The notes: generated by a model not told the origin, from the letters alone. Counted from the first letter of the stretch, positions 6,948 to 14,017 are shown. The stretch: DNA of 64,000 nt from Clostridiales bacterium (GCA_003523255.1 DPGH01000013.1:40942-104941), one strand, 5' to 3'. Translations and numbers: made by a program.

Positions 6948-7409
6948 TTAATTGCCGTCGGTAATCGTTGTTGCGCTTTTGGCGGCTTTTTTCTTTTCCT
7001 CGATAAGATTATCGAGTTTTATCACGTATTGCCTTATTGCGTCGGTTGCACTTAAAAAGCCAAGCAACCGCAACGACTCCTTCGAGAAAACACGCAAAGC
7101 CAAAGCGCGATCGAGTTCGACGGTAAGATTGTAAATGTTTTCGCCGTGAGATCTTCCGTCGTGGTATCTTTGTTTTGGCTTGTCCGCCGCCCCCGCAAGA
7201 TTGATTTCGTCTTTCTCGTAAATATCGAGCGGCTCGCATTGCAACACGTTGCAAATACTTTTTAACGTTACTCTATTTGGCAAACAAATATCGTTTACAA
7301 TCTTGCTCAATAAAGGTTTATCGACACGAGCGTCCGCTTTCCGCACCCCGTCGAGAAGTTCTTTTTGCATTATACCTTTCTTTATCATTGCCTGCTTATA
7401 TTTCGACAT
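6948..7409 (-). CDS. XRE-type HTH phage regulator
   Basis: In 153 residues the N-terminal 65 form a Cro/CI-like HTH: MSKYKQAMIKKGIMQKEL, then LLSKIVNDICLPNRVTLKSI and CNVLQCEPLDIYE. The rest (about 85-153) is a helical, Lys-rich domain with no recognised family and could mediate oligomerisation. It overlaps the HAD gene by 14 nt, so it is cotranscribed with early genes rather than divergently placed as a classical CI repressor. It is followed by the structured rep leader, so control of replication is plausible. Confidence 0.75.
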   Translation of the reverse strand: MSKYKQAMIKKGIMQKELLDGVRKADARVDKPLLSKIVNDICLPNRVTLKSICNVLQCEPLDIYEKDEINLAGAADKPKQRYHDGRSHGENIYNLTVELDRALALRVFSKESLRLLGFLSATDAIRQYVIKLDNLIEEKKKAAKSATTITDGN

Positions 7410-7791
7410 CTAAACACTCCCCCGCAAGCGCAAACGCAAATTGTATCGCGCTTTTCGTTCGTTCTGAAAATTCACACGGCGTTATTGCCTTGTCGTCGAT
7501 ATATAAATCGGCGGATATTTTTCTTGTATCGCCGCCGTATTGTTTAATGCGGCTCGGCGCATTTTCGTTTACATAATCAAACGTAAGCCCGCGACGCTTA
7601 CACCACTCGACCGCCGCCCGCAACAACTCGCCGTTGCGACAAGTGTTTAATATAAGCGTTGCGCCGAGTTCCTTGTAATGTCGTATATTATAAAACGTGT
7701 CCGTCGGGATACCTATATCGGGATATTTATCCTCGCACAATGTTCCGTCGAAATCGACGGCAATTATCATATCTTTAATTTGTTTCAACAT
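7396..7791 (-). CDS. Phage HAD-family phosphatase-like protein
   Basis: The product (131 residues) carries HAD motif I, IAVDFDGTLCE, with both aspartates; motif II as ILNTCRN; and motif IV as DLYIDDKAI. The cap is minimal. AGGAGGG stands 5 nt before the ATG. Such compact HAD proteins are frequent in phage genomes and may act on nucleotides or protein phosphates; substrate unknown. Its leader contains a nested hairpin at 7814-7870. Confidence 0.8.
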   Translation of the reverse strand: MLKQIKDMIIAVDFDGTLCEDKYPDIGIPTDTFYNIRHYKELGATLILNTCRNGELLRAAVEWCKRRGLTFDYVNENAPSRIKQYGGDTRKISADLYIDDKAITPCEFSERTKSAIQFAFALAGECLDVEI

Positions 7792-7813
7792 ATAGCCCTC
7801 CTAAAAATGGAAA

Positions 7814-7870
7814 GGGCGGCGTTTCCCGTCGGGTAAAAGGAGTAAACCCGTCAATATTCGAGTGCCGCCC
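7814..7870 (-). other. Nested hairpin in the leader of the HAD gene
   Basis: GGGCGGC (7870-7864 on the minus strand) pairs with GCCGCCC (7820-7814); inside it CGGGT/ACCCG (7850-7846 with 7834-7830) forms a second stem. On the minus strand a loosely T-rich TTTCCATTTTT follows, then the AGGAGGG site. It could be a weak terminator or attenuator. Confidence 0.45.
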
Positions 7871-7880
7871 GTTATAATCC

Positions 7881-8381
7881 TTAAACTTCCACTTTTGAGC
7901 CGTCGGAATATGTAAACGCAATTACAACGTTACCCTTCGCGTTTGTGGATATACTCACTTTTATACGCGAAAATTTTACCGTTGCCGCACCGATTATATT
8001 GTCTATAATCAATGTACCCGTCGTAACTAAATACTCGTAACGTTCGTCCGAAAGTTCGACGTTATGCCCGGCGCAATATTCCCCGAAGTCTGAAAGCCTT
8101 TGTTTTAAGCATTTTATGTTTTCCTCGCGCTTTCTCTTTTCTTCGAGCATATTCTGATATTGCCGCGCCCCTTCGCAACTGCAACGTATCGTCGCCGCCT
8201 CGTCTGCCTGTGCTTGACTTTCGTATGCCGCGTCGGGCAACGTTTGATTGTGGCAATAACGACACGTCGGAAAATATGTCCGTTTAGACACACCGTGATC
8301 GTAATAAATCGCGCCGCGATTTTCCGTTTCGTAATCGTCCTCCTCTTCCACGTATCCGTTAAGATGTTTGTTGCTTTCCAT
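7881..8381 (-). CDS. Phage protein with CxxC zinc-binding segment, unknown function
   Basis: A 166-residue product with an acidic N-terminus (YVEEEDDYETEN), a zinc-binding stretch CRYCHNQ (about 40-46) paired with CSC further on, a Lys/Glu-rich helix (LEEKRKREENIKCLKQRL), then a beta-rich C-terminus. The architecture is met in clostridial phages as a hypothetical early protein. GGAGG precedes the ATG. It overlaps the small Cys-rich gene before it by 23 nt. No function can be given. Confidence 0.7.
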   Translation of the reverse strand: MESNKHLNGYVEEEDDYETENRGAIYYDHGVSKRTYFPTCRYCHNQTLPDAAYESQAQADEAATIRCSCEGARQYQNMLEEKRKREENIKCLKQRLSDFGEYCAGHNVELSDERYEYLVTTGTLIIDNIIGAATVKFSRIKVSISTNAKGNVVIAFTYSDGSKVEV

Positions 8382-8508
8382 TGATAAAACCTCCGTTTTG
8401 TGAATTTTGTATTATTTGTTTGCGCGTGCAAGATCCTTTGCATTTACTTGCAGGGAGCGTGCAACGTTGGCAAGCGTCGATATATTTCTTTTCTTTATTC
8501 TTTTTCAT
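8359..8508 (-). CDS. Small Cys-rich phage protein (49 residues)
   Basis: ATG at 8508 is preceded by GAGGTCGCA and lies just after the methyltransferase stop. The sequence KYIDACQRCTLPASKCKGSC has CxxC and CxxxC pairs suited to a zinc knuckle. It ends inside the next gene (23-nt overlap), typical of tightly packed phage genes. No family recognised. Confidence 0.6.
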   Translation of the reverse strand: MKKNKEKKYIDACQRCTLPASKCKGSCTRKQIIQNSQNGGFINGKQQTS

Positions 8509-8515
8509 TGCGACC

Positions 8516-9238
8516 TCACATCAATTCAAATAACGATGTTTGCGCCCGTTCCGCGTCGAGCCACTTTATACCCCTTGCATAATATTCGGGATCAATTTCA
8601 AAACCGATGTATTTACGTTGCAAACGATAAGCCGCAACCGCCGTTGAGCAACTACCCGCAAACGGATCAAGAATTAAATCGCCCGATTTTGTATGTTGAT
8701 TTATGATTTTCGTTAAAAGATTGAGCGGCTTTTGATTTTGGTGTATTTGCTCTTTTCCCGTGATTTTCGGTACTCGCCATATATCGTCGAGCCGTCGCGT
8801 TCCGTCAACAAACGGCGCACGCCCTTTATTTGCGTAAATAATAAACTCGTAAGATTTCCCGTATTGAGCGTCAAGGTCGCCCGCGGTGTGGTTTCCTTTA
8901 TCCCATACGATAAGATTTTTTACCGTGAAAAATTTGTCCACTTCGGATTTGAAAAAATCCACCTTATCCGAGCCGCAAAACATATAAAGCGGAGTATTGT
9001 CTTTCATTACGTCGTACAATAGCGGCATAAGGTCGATTATAAGTTGCGGGTTATCGTCGTTTTGTATTGTCTTGCAAAACTTATGATCTTTATTTTGCCT
9101 ATGATGTGAGCAATAATTGATGATATACGGCGGGTCGGTAATCACGCAATCCGCGCGTATGTTCGATTGCAACATTTCGCGAAGTCCTTGCAAACAATCT
9201 TTATTGTAAATTTTGTTAGTTTCAAAATTCGAGGTCAT
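8516..9238 (-). CDS. Beta-class N4/N6 DNA methyltransferase
   Basis: The start is set at the ATG at 9238, which overlaps the end of the preceding gene by 17 nt; the frame is open further upstream. In 240 residues the catalytic DPPY (35-38) comes before the SAM-binding DPFAGSCST (191-199), the permuted order of beta-class N6-adenine or N4-cytosine methyltransferases. It ends in FEIDPEYYARGIKWL, normal for the family. Target and base modified are unknown. No nuclease gene accompanies it. Confidence 0.88.
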   Translation of the reverse strand: MTSNFETNKIYNKDCLQGLREMLQSNIRADCVITDPPYIINYCSHHRQNKDHKFCKTIQNDDNPQLIIDLMPLLYDVMKDNTPLYMFCGSDKVDFFKSEVDKFFTVKNLIVWDKGNHTAGDLDAQYGKSYEFIIYANKGRAPFVDGTRRLDDIWRVPKITGKEQIHQNQKPLNLLTKIINQHTKSGDLILDPFAGSCSTAVAAYRLQRKYIGFEIDPEYYARGIKWLDAERAQTSLFELM

Positions 9239-9536
9239 TGTCCGCCGCCCTTTCTTCCGTGATGTAATTCTTCCCGATAATGCGCATAAATTCGGCGCGG
9301 GTGTGCGTCTGTTCAAACCGTTTTTGACATTCAGCCTTTAATCGTAAATCAAACCCGCGATCGAAGTGTACGCCCTTGTCCGACATATTGTGATACTCCG
9401 CCGTCAGATACACCCAAAACCCGTATTTTTCGCTATTTTTACGATTTGCGCCGCCGTAAATATGGTGTTTATGTAAATTGTCCGTCCTGCCTGTTATATA
9501 ACATCGTTTTTCGGACTGCATTATTGATTGTGCCAT
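9222..9536 (-). CDS. HNH-like zinc protein of phage
   Basis: ATG at 9536 overlaps the stop of the preceding methyltransferase (TAATG) with GGAG 6 nt upstream. The 104-residue product has CYITGRTDNLHKHHIYGG near residue 12, with Cys and paired His, then EKYGFWVYLTAEYHNMSDKG and an FMRIIGKNYI ending. It matches a widespread phage family that looks like a reduced HNH or NinG-type fold; nuclease activity is uncertain because the canonical second Cys pair is not seen. Confidence 0.65.
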   Translation of the reverse strand: MAQSIMQSEKRCYITGRTDNLHKHHIYGGANRKNSEKYGFWVYLTAEYHNMSDKGVHFDRGFDLRLKAECQKRFEQTHTRAEFMRIIGKNYITEERAADNDLEF

Positions 9537-10867
9537 TATATACTCCAATCGTCCGCTCGCACTTGAAAAGCGTCGCCGTGTTGTATTATATCGGGATAGT
9601 TGCTTTGTGCGATTTTTATTGCATACTTGTCGATTTCGTAAGCGTGATACTCGACATTTGTAAAACCCAACCGATCAAGACAATATCGCCCCGTGCCTAT
9701 TCCGTCAAACATAGATAAAACAAGTATCTTTTCGTTTTTCGGAATAAAATCGAGCGCGTGGCGCAAAATGTGAATTATCACTTCCGCCGTCCACCCGTTG
9801 CCGAGTCCTTTATATGCTTGACTATCCGACACCGCACGACAATAATCGTCGGGCAATGTTTGCAAGCGGCAACATTCGGCGACAGTCAATTTTCGGATTA
9901 TGTAAAAACCGTCGGGCAAATTGACCTCGTATTGCTTTTCTTTAATCGTAATGTATCCGTGTTTGACTTCGTACACCTTTTCGATTGCATTTTTCGCGTT
10001 TTTTCTTTTCTCTTTGTCTTGTTCCGTTGCGGGCATTGCCACGCCCGACGCGCCGTATGTTGAGTTATAGCAACAAATATTTTGCACGCTTGTAAACTTG
10101 TATTGCGCTTTTATTGTTTGCGCCTTTCCGTCCTTTGTGGTGTTTAGCGGAAAAACCCGCTCAATTACGCCTGTATGTCCGAGTTGACCGCCCGACGTTA
10201 TATCCGCCACAAAATCACGGTGCGACGACGTTTGATACCCCGCCGTCAGAGTTCGCGCTTTGTCCGCTTTTCCCGTTCCGCAAGGTATCGCAACTGGATT
10301 GTTATAAATCCATTTTCCATTTGCGGTAAGAGTCGGGGTTTTCCCCTGTTTCACGCCGCCTTTGTTAAACCCGTGCGCGTTCTGAATTATAACAGGCTCG
10401 TAAACAACTTGCGTGTGGTGTTTTTTGAAGTAATCGCGTGCGTTTCCCGCTTGATGTTTCAAACAATATGCTTTGTCTTTATCTGTAACGCCGCTTTCCA
10501 AAATATCCGAAAGCATAATGCCGCGATCTTCGGGTTGTCCTACCCCGCCGCAATTATGCACGTAAAAACGTTGCCGATTTTGTGCGGATACAAGTGCGGA
10601 ATTGATTTCGATATATCTTGCGCCCGTATCGACATCGAACAACATACCACTCCAAACGCCCAACTCGTTTTTAATTTGATTTTTTATCGCCTGTGCCGCC
10701 GATTTATTATTTTCGTAAAGAAAAAAATCGGGGTTAAACTTTTCTTTTGCTATAAGATAATTTTTGAATAATTCCCAACCTAAACCTTCCGCCGTGGTTT
10801 CGCGATTGTTTTTTTGCGCTATGCTCCAATACGTGCAAGGGCTACCACCAATCAAAAGTTTAATCAT
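9536..10867 (-). CDS. Circularly permuted cytosine-C5 DNA methyltransferase
   Basis: 443 residues with all C5 motifs in a rotated order. The protein starts at motif IV, LLIGGSPCTYWS (catalytic PC at 10-11), then motif VI ENN (52-54), VIII QNRQR (96-100), a long variable target-recognition region, IX RKLTVAECCRLQTLPDDY (325-342) and X KGLGNGWTAE (353-362). Only then come motif I LSMFDGIGTG (384-393), II YEID (410-413) and III HGDAF (430-434). A normal enzyme has I-III first. The break lies between motifs III and IV. GAGGACGAA precedes the ATG; it overlaps the phage-Dam gene by 8 nt. All catalytic residues are present, so it is probably active. Confidence 0.9.
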   Translation of the reverse strand: MIKLLIGGSPCTYWSIAQKNNRETTAEGLGWELFKNYLIAKEKFNPDFFLYENNKSAAQAIKNQIKNELGVWSGMLFDVDTGARYIEINSALVSAQNRQRFYVHNCGGVGQPEDRGIMLSDILESGVTDKDKAYCLKHQAGNARDYFKKHHTQVVYEPVIIQNAHGFNKGGVKQGKTPTLTANGKWIYNNPVAIPCGTGKADKARTLTAGYQTSSHRDFVADITSGGQLGHTGVIERVFPLNTTKDGKAQTIKAQYKFTSVQNICCYNSTYGASGVAMPATEQDKEKRKNAKNAIEKVYEVKHGYITIKEKQYEVNLPDGFYIIRKLTVAECCRLQTLPDDYCRAVSDSQAYKGLGNGWTAEVIIHILRHALDFIPKNEKILVLSMFDGIGTGRYCLDRLGFTNVEYHAYEIDKYAIKIAQSNYPDIIQHGDAFQVRADDWSI

Positions 10868-11297
10868 TTCGTCCTCGCATTACAACAACCATTGACGGAA
10901 ACGGCGCGGCACATTTGCTTTCGTTGAAGTGTAGCCGCCCGCGAATAAATCGCACTTCGTGTTTTTTGTATATGTAATCGTGAAAATACGAAGTATCCGT
11001 CCGTGCGGGGATAAGCATAACAACAAGCGTTGCCCCCCCCGATAGGGTTTCCCTGTAAGCCTTTGCAACCCATTTTGACAAATCGCGCCCATACGGCGGA
11101 TTGCAAAAAACAATTTCGCCGTACCAACTTTGAGAAAGTCCGTCGATTTCTTTTGTAAAATAACGGGCGCATTTTGCGTTTTGCGGCGTTGCGCACGGAT
11201 CGAGCGTAAAATTAAATTCCTTATCGAGTTCGTCGAAAAAGGCTTGCGGGGTTGCCCATTCATTCGTTTTGCTTGTAAACATTGCCTCGTTAATCAT
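10860..11297 (-). CDS. Phage-type Dam N6-adenine methyltransferase
   Basis: 145 residues from the ATG at 11297, which overlaps the stop of the preceding gene by 8 nt. The sequence TNEWATPQAFFDELDKEF and LDPCATPQNAKC is diagnostic of the phage DNA N-6-adenine methyltransferase family (PF05869), with catalytic NPPYG at 66-70. Many Firmicutes phages carry it as an orphan enzyme that hides phage DNA from restriction. The C-terminal ending, FPSMVVVMRG, is complete. Confidence 0.88.
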   Translation of the reverse strand: MINEAMFTSKTNEWATPQAFFDELDKEFNFTLDPCATPQNAKCARYFTKEIDGLSQSWYGEIVFCNPPYGRDLSKWVAKAYRETLSGGATLVVMLIPARTDTSYFHDYIYKKHEVRFIRGRLHFNESKCAAPFPSMVVVMRGRND

Positions 11298-11571
11298 TGT
11301 CCGCCGCCCTTCTGTTCTTTCTGCAAGTGGCAAAATGAGATATATAACCTTTGCCGTCAATAGTTCTTATGAGTTTTGCATTTGGTGCATTTTGCACGAT
11401 GTCGCCGCGCACGACGCGCCCGTCCGCCGTTACAAGCAATGACGCACCTTTTTTATTTTCTTGATATTCGATTTCGTTATCGTCGCACGGCATATCGCGA
11501 TTATTTACCGTTTTTACCCAAACAATCGTTGCGCCGCACATTTTACACTTCGTCTTTTTTAACGTTGACAT
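11290..11571 (-). CDS. Small zinc-binding phage protein
   Basis: 93 residues starting MSTLKKTKCKMCGATIVWVK, with a CxxC pair, then MPCDDNE and a C-terminal HFATC that could complete a zinc site. This layout is common in phage early regions as an unknown protein. GAGGTGG precedes the ATG. It overlaps both neighbours. Confidence 0.65.
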   Translation of the reverse strand: MSTLKKTKCKMCGATIVWVKTVNNRDMPCDDNEIEYQENKKGASLLVTADGRVVRGDIVQNAPNAKLIRTIDGKGYISHFATCRKNRRAADND

Positions 11572-11762
11572 CTTGCCACCTCAATTTTTTTAACGTGAGT
11601 TTTGCGGAAACTTAAATTATCAATCTCATAACGATCCTGTTTGTATTCGGCGCGTCGCAAAATCCCCGTTTTTACGTCATTATCAAAAAATGTAAGTTGT
11701 ATTTTCTTGCCCAAAAGAGCGTTTAATTCCTTGCTTTCGTGCGTATAGATTTTTTTGCTCAT
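11559..11762 (-). CDS. Small phage protein, LSM-like barrel suspected
   Basis: 67 residues from the ATG at 11762. The segment LLGKKIQLTFFDNDVKTGIL and RYEIDNLSFRKTHVKKIEV reads as a small beta-barrel of the kind found in phage proteins starting LLGKxVxITFxDGxVxxGxL. An RNA-binding Sm-like fold is a guess. Its start carries the same GGGCGGCGGACA element as two methyltransferase genes. Confidence 0.55.
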   Translation of the reverse strand: MSKKIYTHESKELNALLGKKIQLTFFDNDVKTGILRRAEYKQDRYEIDNLSFRKTHVKKIEVARCQR

Positions 11763-11813
11763 TTGTCCGCCGCCCGTTATAGATAAATCATCTCTTTCCA
11801 TACTCAACACCAT

Positions 11814-12065
11814 TCACAACCCTTTAATCACATCAAAAGTAAGCGCGGAAAGCGAGTCCGCGGTAACGTCTTTGTCTATCGTGTATCCGTCCGAATAAAT
11901 AAGCGTAACAATTTCATTATGATCGTCCGTCTTGCGATACACCGCATTTATAACGCCTATGTCAAGAGCGCATATAAGCGGTTTTAAGTATTTTTCTACA
12001 AATAATTTTTTGTTTTCCCTTTTTGCCAAGCGGGAAAACGTTTCTTTGGTTTGGTTGACTTGCAT
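11814..12065 (-). CDS. Hypothetical phage early protein
   Basis: 83 residues from the ATG at 12065, chosen for GGAAGG 8 nt upstream and because it follows the stop of the previous gene by 2 nt. Basic helical N-terminus (KRENKKLFVEKYLKPL) and a beta-rich end that includes IVTLIYSDGYTIDKDV. No family recognised. Confidence 0.6.
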   Translation of the reverse strand: MQVNQTKETFSRLAKRENKKLFVEKYLKPLICALDIGVINAVYRKTDDHNEIVTLIYSDGYTIDKDVTADSLSALTFDVIKGL

Positions 12066-12067
12066 TT

Positions 12068-12205
12068 TTATACCTTCCTGTTTTTCTTTTCCCATAAAAC
12101 AGACTTCTTCCCGGCGCGAGCGTGCTTGTAATCAATCACAAGCCACAATACAACCGATACCGTTACAACAACAATGAGTGATGTTAAAACAATGTTAAGT
12201 ATCAT
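12068..12205 (-). CDS. Single-pass membrane peptide (45 residues)
   Basis: ATG at 12205 follows GGAGAGACAAA. The product starts MILNIVLTSLIVVVTVSVVL, one transmembrane helix, and ends in a strongly basic tail (KHARAGKK, EKKNRKV). It overlaps the zinc-ribbon gene and is followed at once by the next gene. Function unknown. Confidence 0.55.
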   Translation of the reverse strand: MILNIVLTSLIVVVTVSVVLWLVIDYKHARAGKKSVLWEKKNRKV

Positions 12206-12368
12206 TTTGTCTCTCCGTCCTTTTTATTTCGCCCGCAACCGCTGTATTGCCTTTTAGCGATTGTGCGCACGCCCAACAATATTGATTGCCCGTATACGTT
12301 TCGTCCATTTCTCGCCCGCAAACAGGGCAAATGATTTTGGCGCGTGCAATGTTCTGATTGTCTTTCAT
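12195..12368 (-). CDS. Small zinc-ribbon phage protein (57 residues)
   Basis: ATG at 12368 with GAGG 8 nt upstream, 3 nt after the stop of the RHH gene. The sequence KIICPVCGREMDETYTGNQY is followed by CWAC, a clean CxxC-x13-CxxC zinc ribbon. A longer frame at 12202-12396 in another phase has no such pattern and is rejected. Likely nucleic-acid or protein binding; no precise role. Confidence 0.65.
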   Translation of the reverse strand: MKDNQNIARAKIICPVCGREMDETYTGNQYCWACAQSLKGNTAVAGEIKRTERQNDT

Positions 12369-12371
12369 ACG

Positions 12372-12551
12372 TTAAGCCTCTTTCTTGTTTTTGCATTTGT
12401 CGAGGTACTCATAGACGGCTAAACGTATAATCCCGCTTACGCTATGCACGCCTTCGCTTTGCTTTGCAACATCGACGATTTCGTCGTAACGTTCTTTTGA
12501 GAAACTCGCGCCGACCGTTACGGTTTGTTTTTCGCCCGTCGTTTTGTTCAT
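12372..12551 (-). CDS. Ribbon-helix-helix (CopG/Arc-like) protein
   Basis: 59 residues from the ATG at 12551 (AAGGAGG 8 nt upstream). The N-terminal strand QTVTVGASFSKERYDEIVDV and the helix SGIIRLAVYEYLDKCK make the RHH fold of small DNA-binding repressors. It is the first gene of the prophage block on this strand, so it may regulate the early operon; no toxin partner is adjacent. Confidence 0.7.
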   Translation of the reverse strand: MNKTTGEKQTVTVGASFSKERYDEIVDVAKQSEGVHSVSGIIRLAVYEYLDKCKNKKEA

Positions 12552-12570
12552 TGTGTCCGCCTCCTTGTAT

Positions 12571-12604
12571 AAAAAAATAGACTTGCCGTTGAAAGCAAGT
12601 CTAT
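12571..12604 (-). terminator. Tandem hairpin terminator, copy proximal to the prophage
   Basis: Stem ATAGACTTGC/GCAAGTCTAT (12604-12595 with 12586-12577 on the minus strand), 8-nt loop, followed by seven T's on the minus strand. It lies directly upstream of the RHH gene. It is a diverged copy of the hairpin at 12610-12645. Confidence 0.75.
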
Positions 12605-12609
12605 ATAAC

Positions 12610-12645
12610 AAAAAAATAGGTTTGCCCTCAACTGACAAACCTATT
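12610..12645 (-). terminator. Tandem hairpin terminator, copy proximal to the chromosome
   Basis: Stem AATAGGTTTG/CAAACCTATT, 11-nt loop, followed by a run of seven T's on the minus strand. It lies 17 nt after the stop of the PFL-family gene and would end that operon. Confidence 0.8.
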
Positions 12646-12661
12646 GTAAATCAACATTTAA

Positions 12662-14017
12662 TCAATTTTTATTGCCGTGCGCGGGCGCGGGTATATGTCC
12701 TCCGCGTGCAATAAATCTTTCCGCAGAGCCCGCGTTTACCGCTATTATCGGCGCAAAACCCAAAAGTCCGCCGAACTCCACCGTTTCACCCACAGTTTTG
12801 CCGGGTACCGGGATAAGTCTTACCGCGGTGGTTTTGTTGTTTACCATCCCTATCGCCGCTTCGTCCGCGAGTATAGCCGAAAGAGTATCGCAAGAAGTAT
12901 CTCCGGGTACCGCCACCATATCTATACCCACGCTGCAAACCGCAGTCATCGCTTCAAGTTTGTTAAGCGTTAAAACTCCTTTTGCCGCGGCTTCTATCAT
13001 ACCCTCGTCTTCGCTGACGGGGATAAACGCGCCCGAAAGTCCGCCTACCCTCGAACTCGCCATAAGTCCGCCTTTTTTTACCGCGTCGTTAAGTATCGCA
13101 AGACACGCCGTAGTGCCGTGAGCCCCGACAGAGGTCAGACCCATTTCTTCGAGTATTCTGCCCACGCTGTCGCCTACGGCGGGCGTCGGCGCGAGCGATA
13201 AATCTACTATTCCGAGTTCCGCACCGAGTTTTTCGGCGGCGCGCTTTGCCACGAGTCCGCCTACCCGCGTTATCTTAAACGCCGTTCTTTTAATCGTTTC
13301 TGCGATTTCGGTTATATCGCAATCGCCCGCTTCTTTTACGGCGCGATATACCACCCCGGGACCCGAAACGCCCACGTTTATAACGCATTCGCCCTCGCCC
13401 GCGCCGTGGAACGCACCCGCCATAAACGGATTATCTTCTACCGCGTTGCAAAACGCAACGAACTTCGCCGCGCCGAAACCGCCTTTATCCGCAGTAAGTT
13501 CCGCAGCCTTTTTTATTACTTTACCGACAAGTGCGACCGCGTCTAAATTTATGCCCGAGCGCGTGGAGCCCACGTTTACCGACGAACACAAAATATCCGT
13601 AGAAGCGAGCACTTCGGGTATGCTCTCTATAAAAGACTTTTCGTAAGAAGTCATGCCTTTATGCACGAGCGCGGAATAACCGCCTATAAAATCCACGCCG
13701 ACGGATTTCGCCGCGTCGTCGAGGGCTTTCGCGATAAGGCTCTCTTTTCCGACGAAGCCCGCCGATATAAGCGAAATGGGCGTTACCGAAATTCTTTTGT
13801 TTACTATGGGTACGCCGTAAGCGGCGGAAAGTTCGTTTGCCACGGCTACGAGATTTTCGGCTTTTCTGCAAATAAGGTCGTAACAGTTTTCGGCAGTCTT
13901 TTTCGCCGTGGCGCCGATTGCGCCGAAAAGCGAAAGCCCCATGGTTACGGTGCGCACGTCGAAGTGCTCTTTTTGCACCATGTTTACGGTTTCTACAACG
14001 TCGTTTAAGTTAAGCAT
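12662..14017 (-). CDS. PFL-family protein (DUF711, UPF0210)
   Basis: 451 residues beginning MLNLNDVVETVNMVQKEHFD, the characteristic start of the UPF0210/DUF711 family, and keeping the glycine-rich stretches expected (VNVGVSGPGVVYRAVKEAG; VGAHGTTACLAIL). Structures in this family show a pyruvate-formate-lyase-like barrel but its reaction is unknown. It is 2 nt downstream of the ACT-domain gene, the pairing seen in most Firmicutes, which suggests amino-acid-sensing control. It is the first chromosomal gene beside the prophage. Confidence 0.88.
   Translation of the reverse strand: MLNLNDVVETVNMVQKEHFDVRTVTMGLSLFGAIGATAKKTAENCYDLICRKAENLVAVANELSAAYGVPIVNKRISVTPISLISAGFVGKESLIAKALDDAAKSVGVDFIGGYSALVHKGMTSYEKSFIESIPEVLASTDILCSSVNVGSTRSGINLDAVALVGKVIKKAAELTADKGGFGAAKFVAFCNAVEDNPFMAGAFHGAGEGECVINVGVSGPGVVYRAVKEAGDCDITEIAETIKRTAFKITRVGGLVAKRAAEKLGAELGIVDLSLAPTPAVGDSVGRILEEMGLTSVGAHGTTACLAILNDAVKKGGLMASSRVGGLSGAFIPVSEDEGMIEAAAKGVLTLNKLEAMTAVCSVGIDMVAVPGDTSCDTLSAILADEAAIGMVNNKTTAVRLIPVPGKTVGETVEFGGLLGFAPIIAVNAGSAERFIARGGHIPAPAHGNKN

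Noticed and set aside
6871..6951. 26-codon ATG frame across the short antisense RNA
   Set aside because: No ribosome site, and it reads through the terminator stem; the RNA looks non-coding.
3312..11297. Restriction-modification system
   Set aside because: Methyltransferases lack a neighbouring endonuclease; HNH proteins here are linked to packaging or are reduced forms.
12202..12396. 64-codon minus-strand frame
   Set aside because: The alternative frame at 12195-12368 has a ribosome site and a clean CxxC-x13-CxxC ribbon; this one is its out-of-phase shadow.
1..12660. Integrase, excisionase or attachment repeat
   Set aside because: None recognised in the prophage part of the window; the left end is outside.
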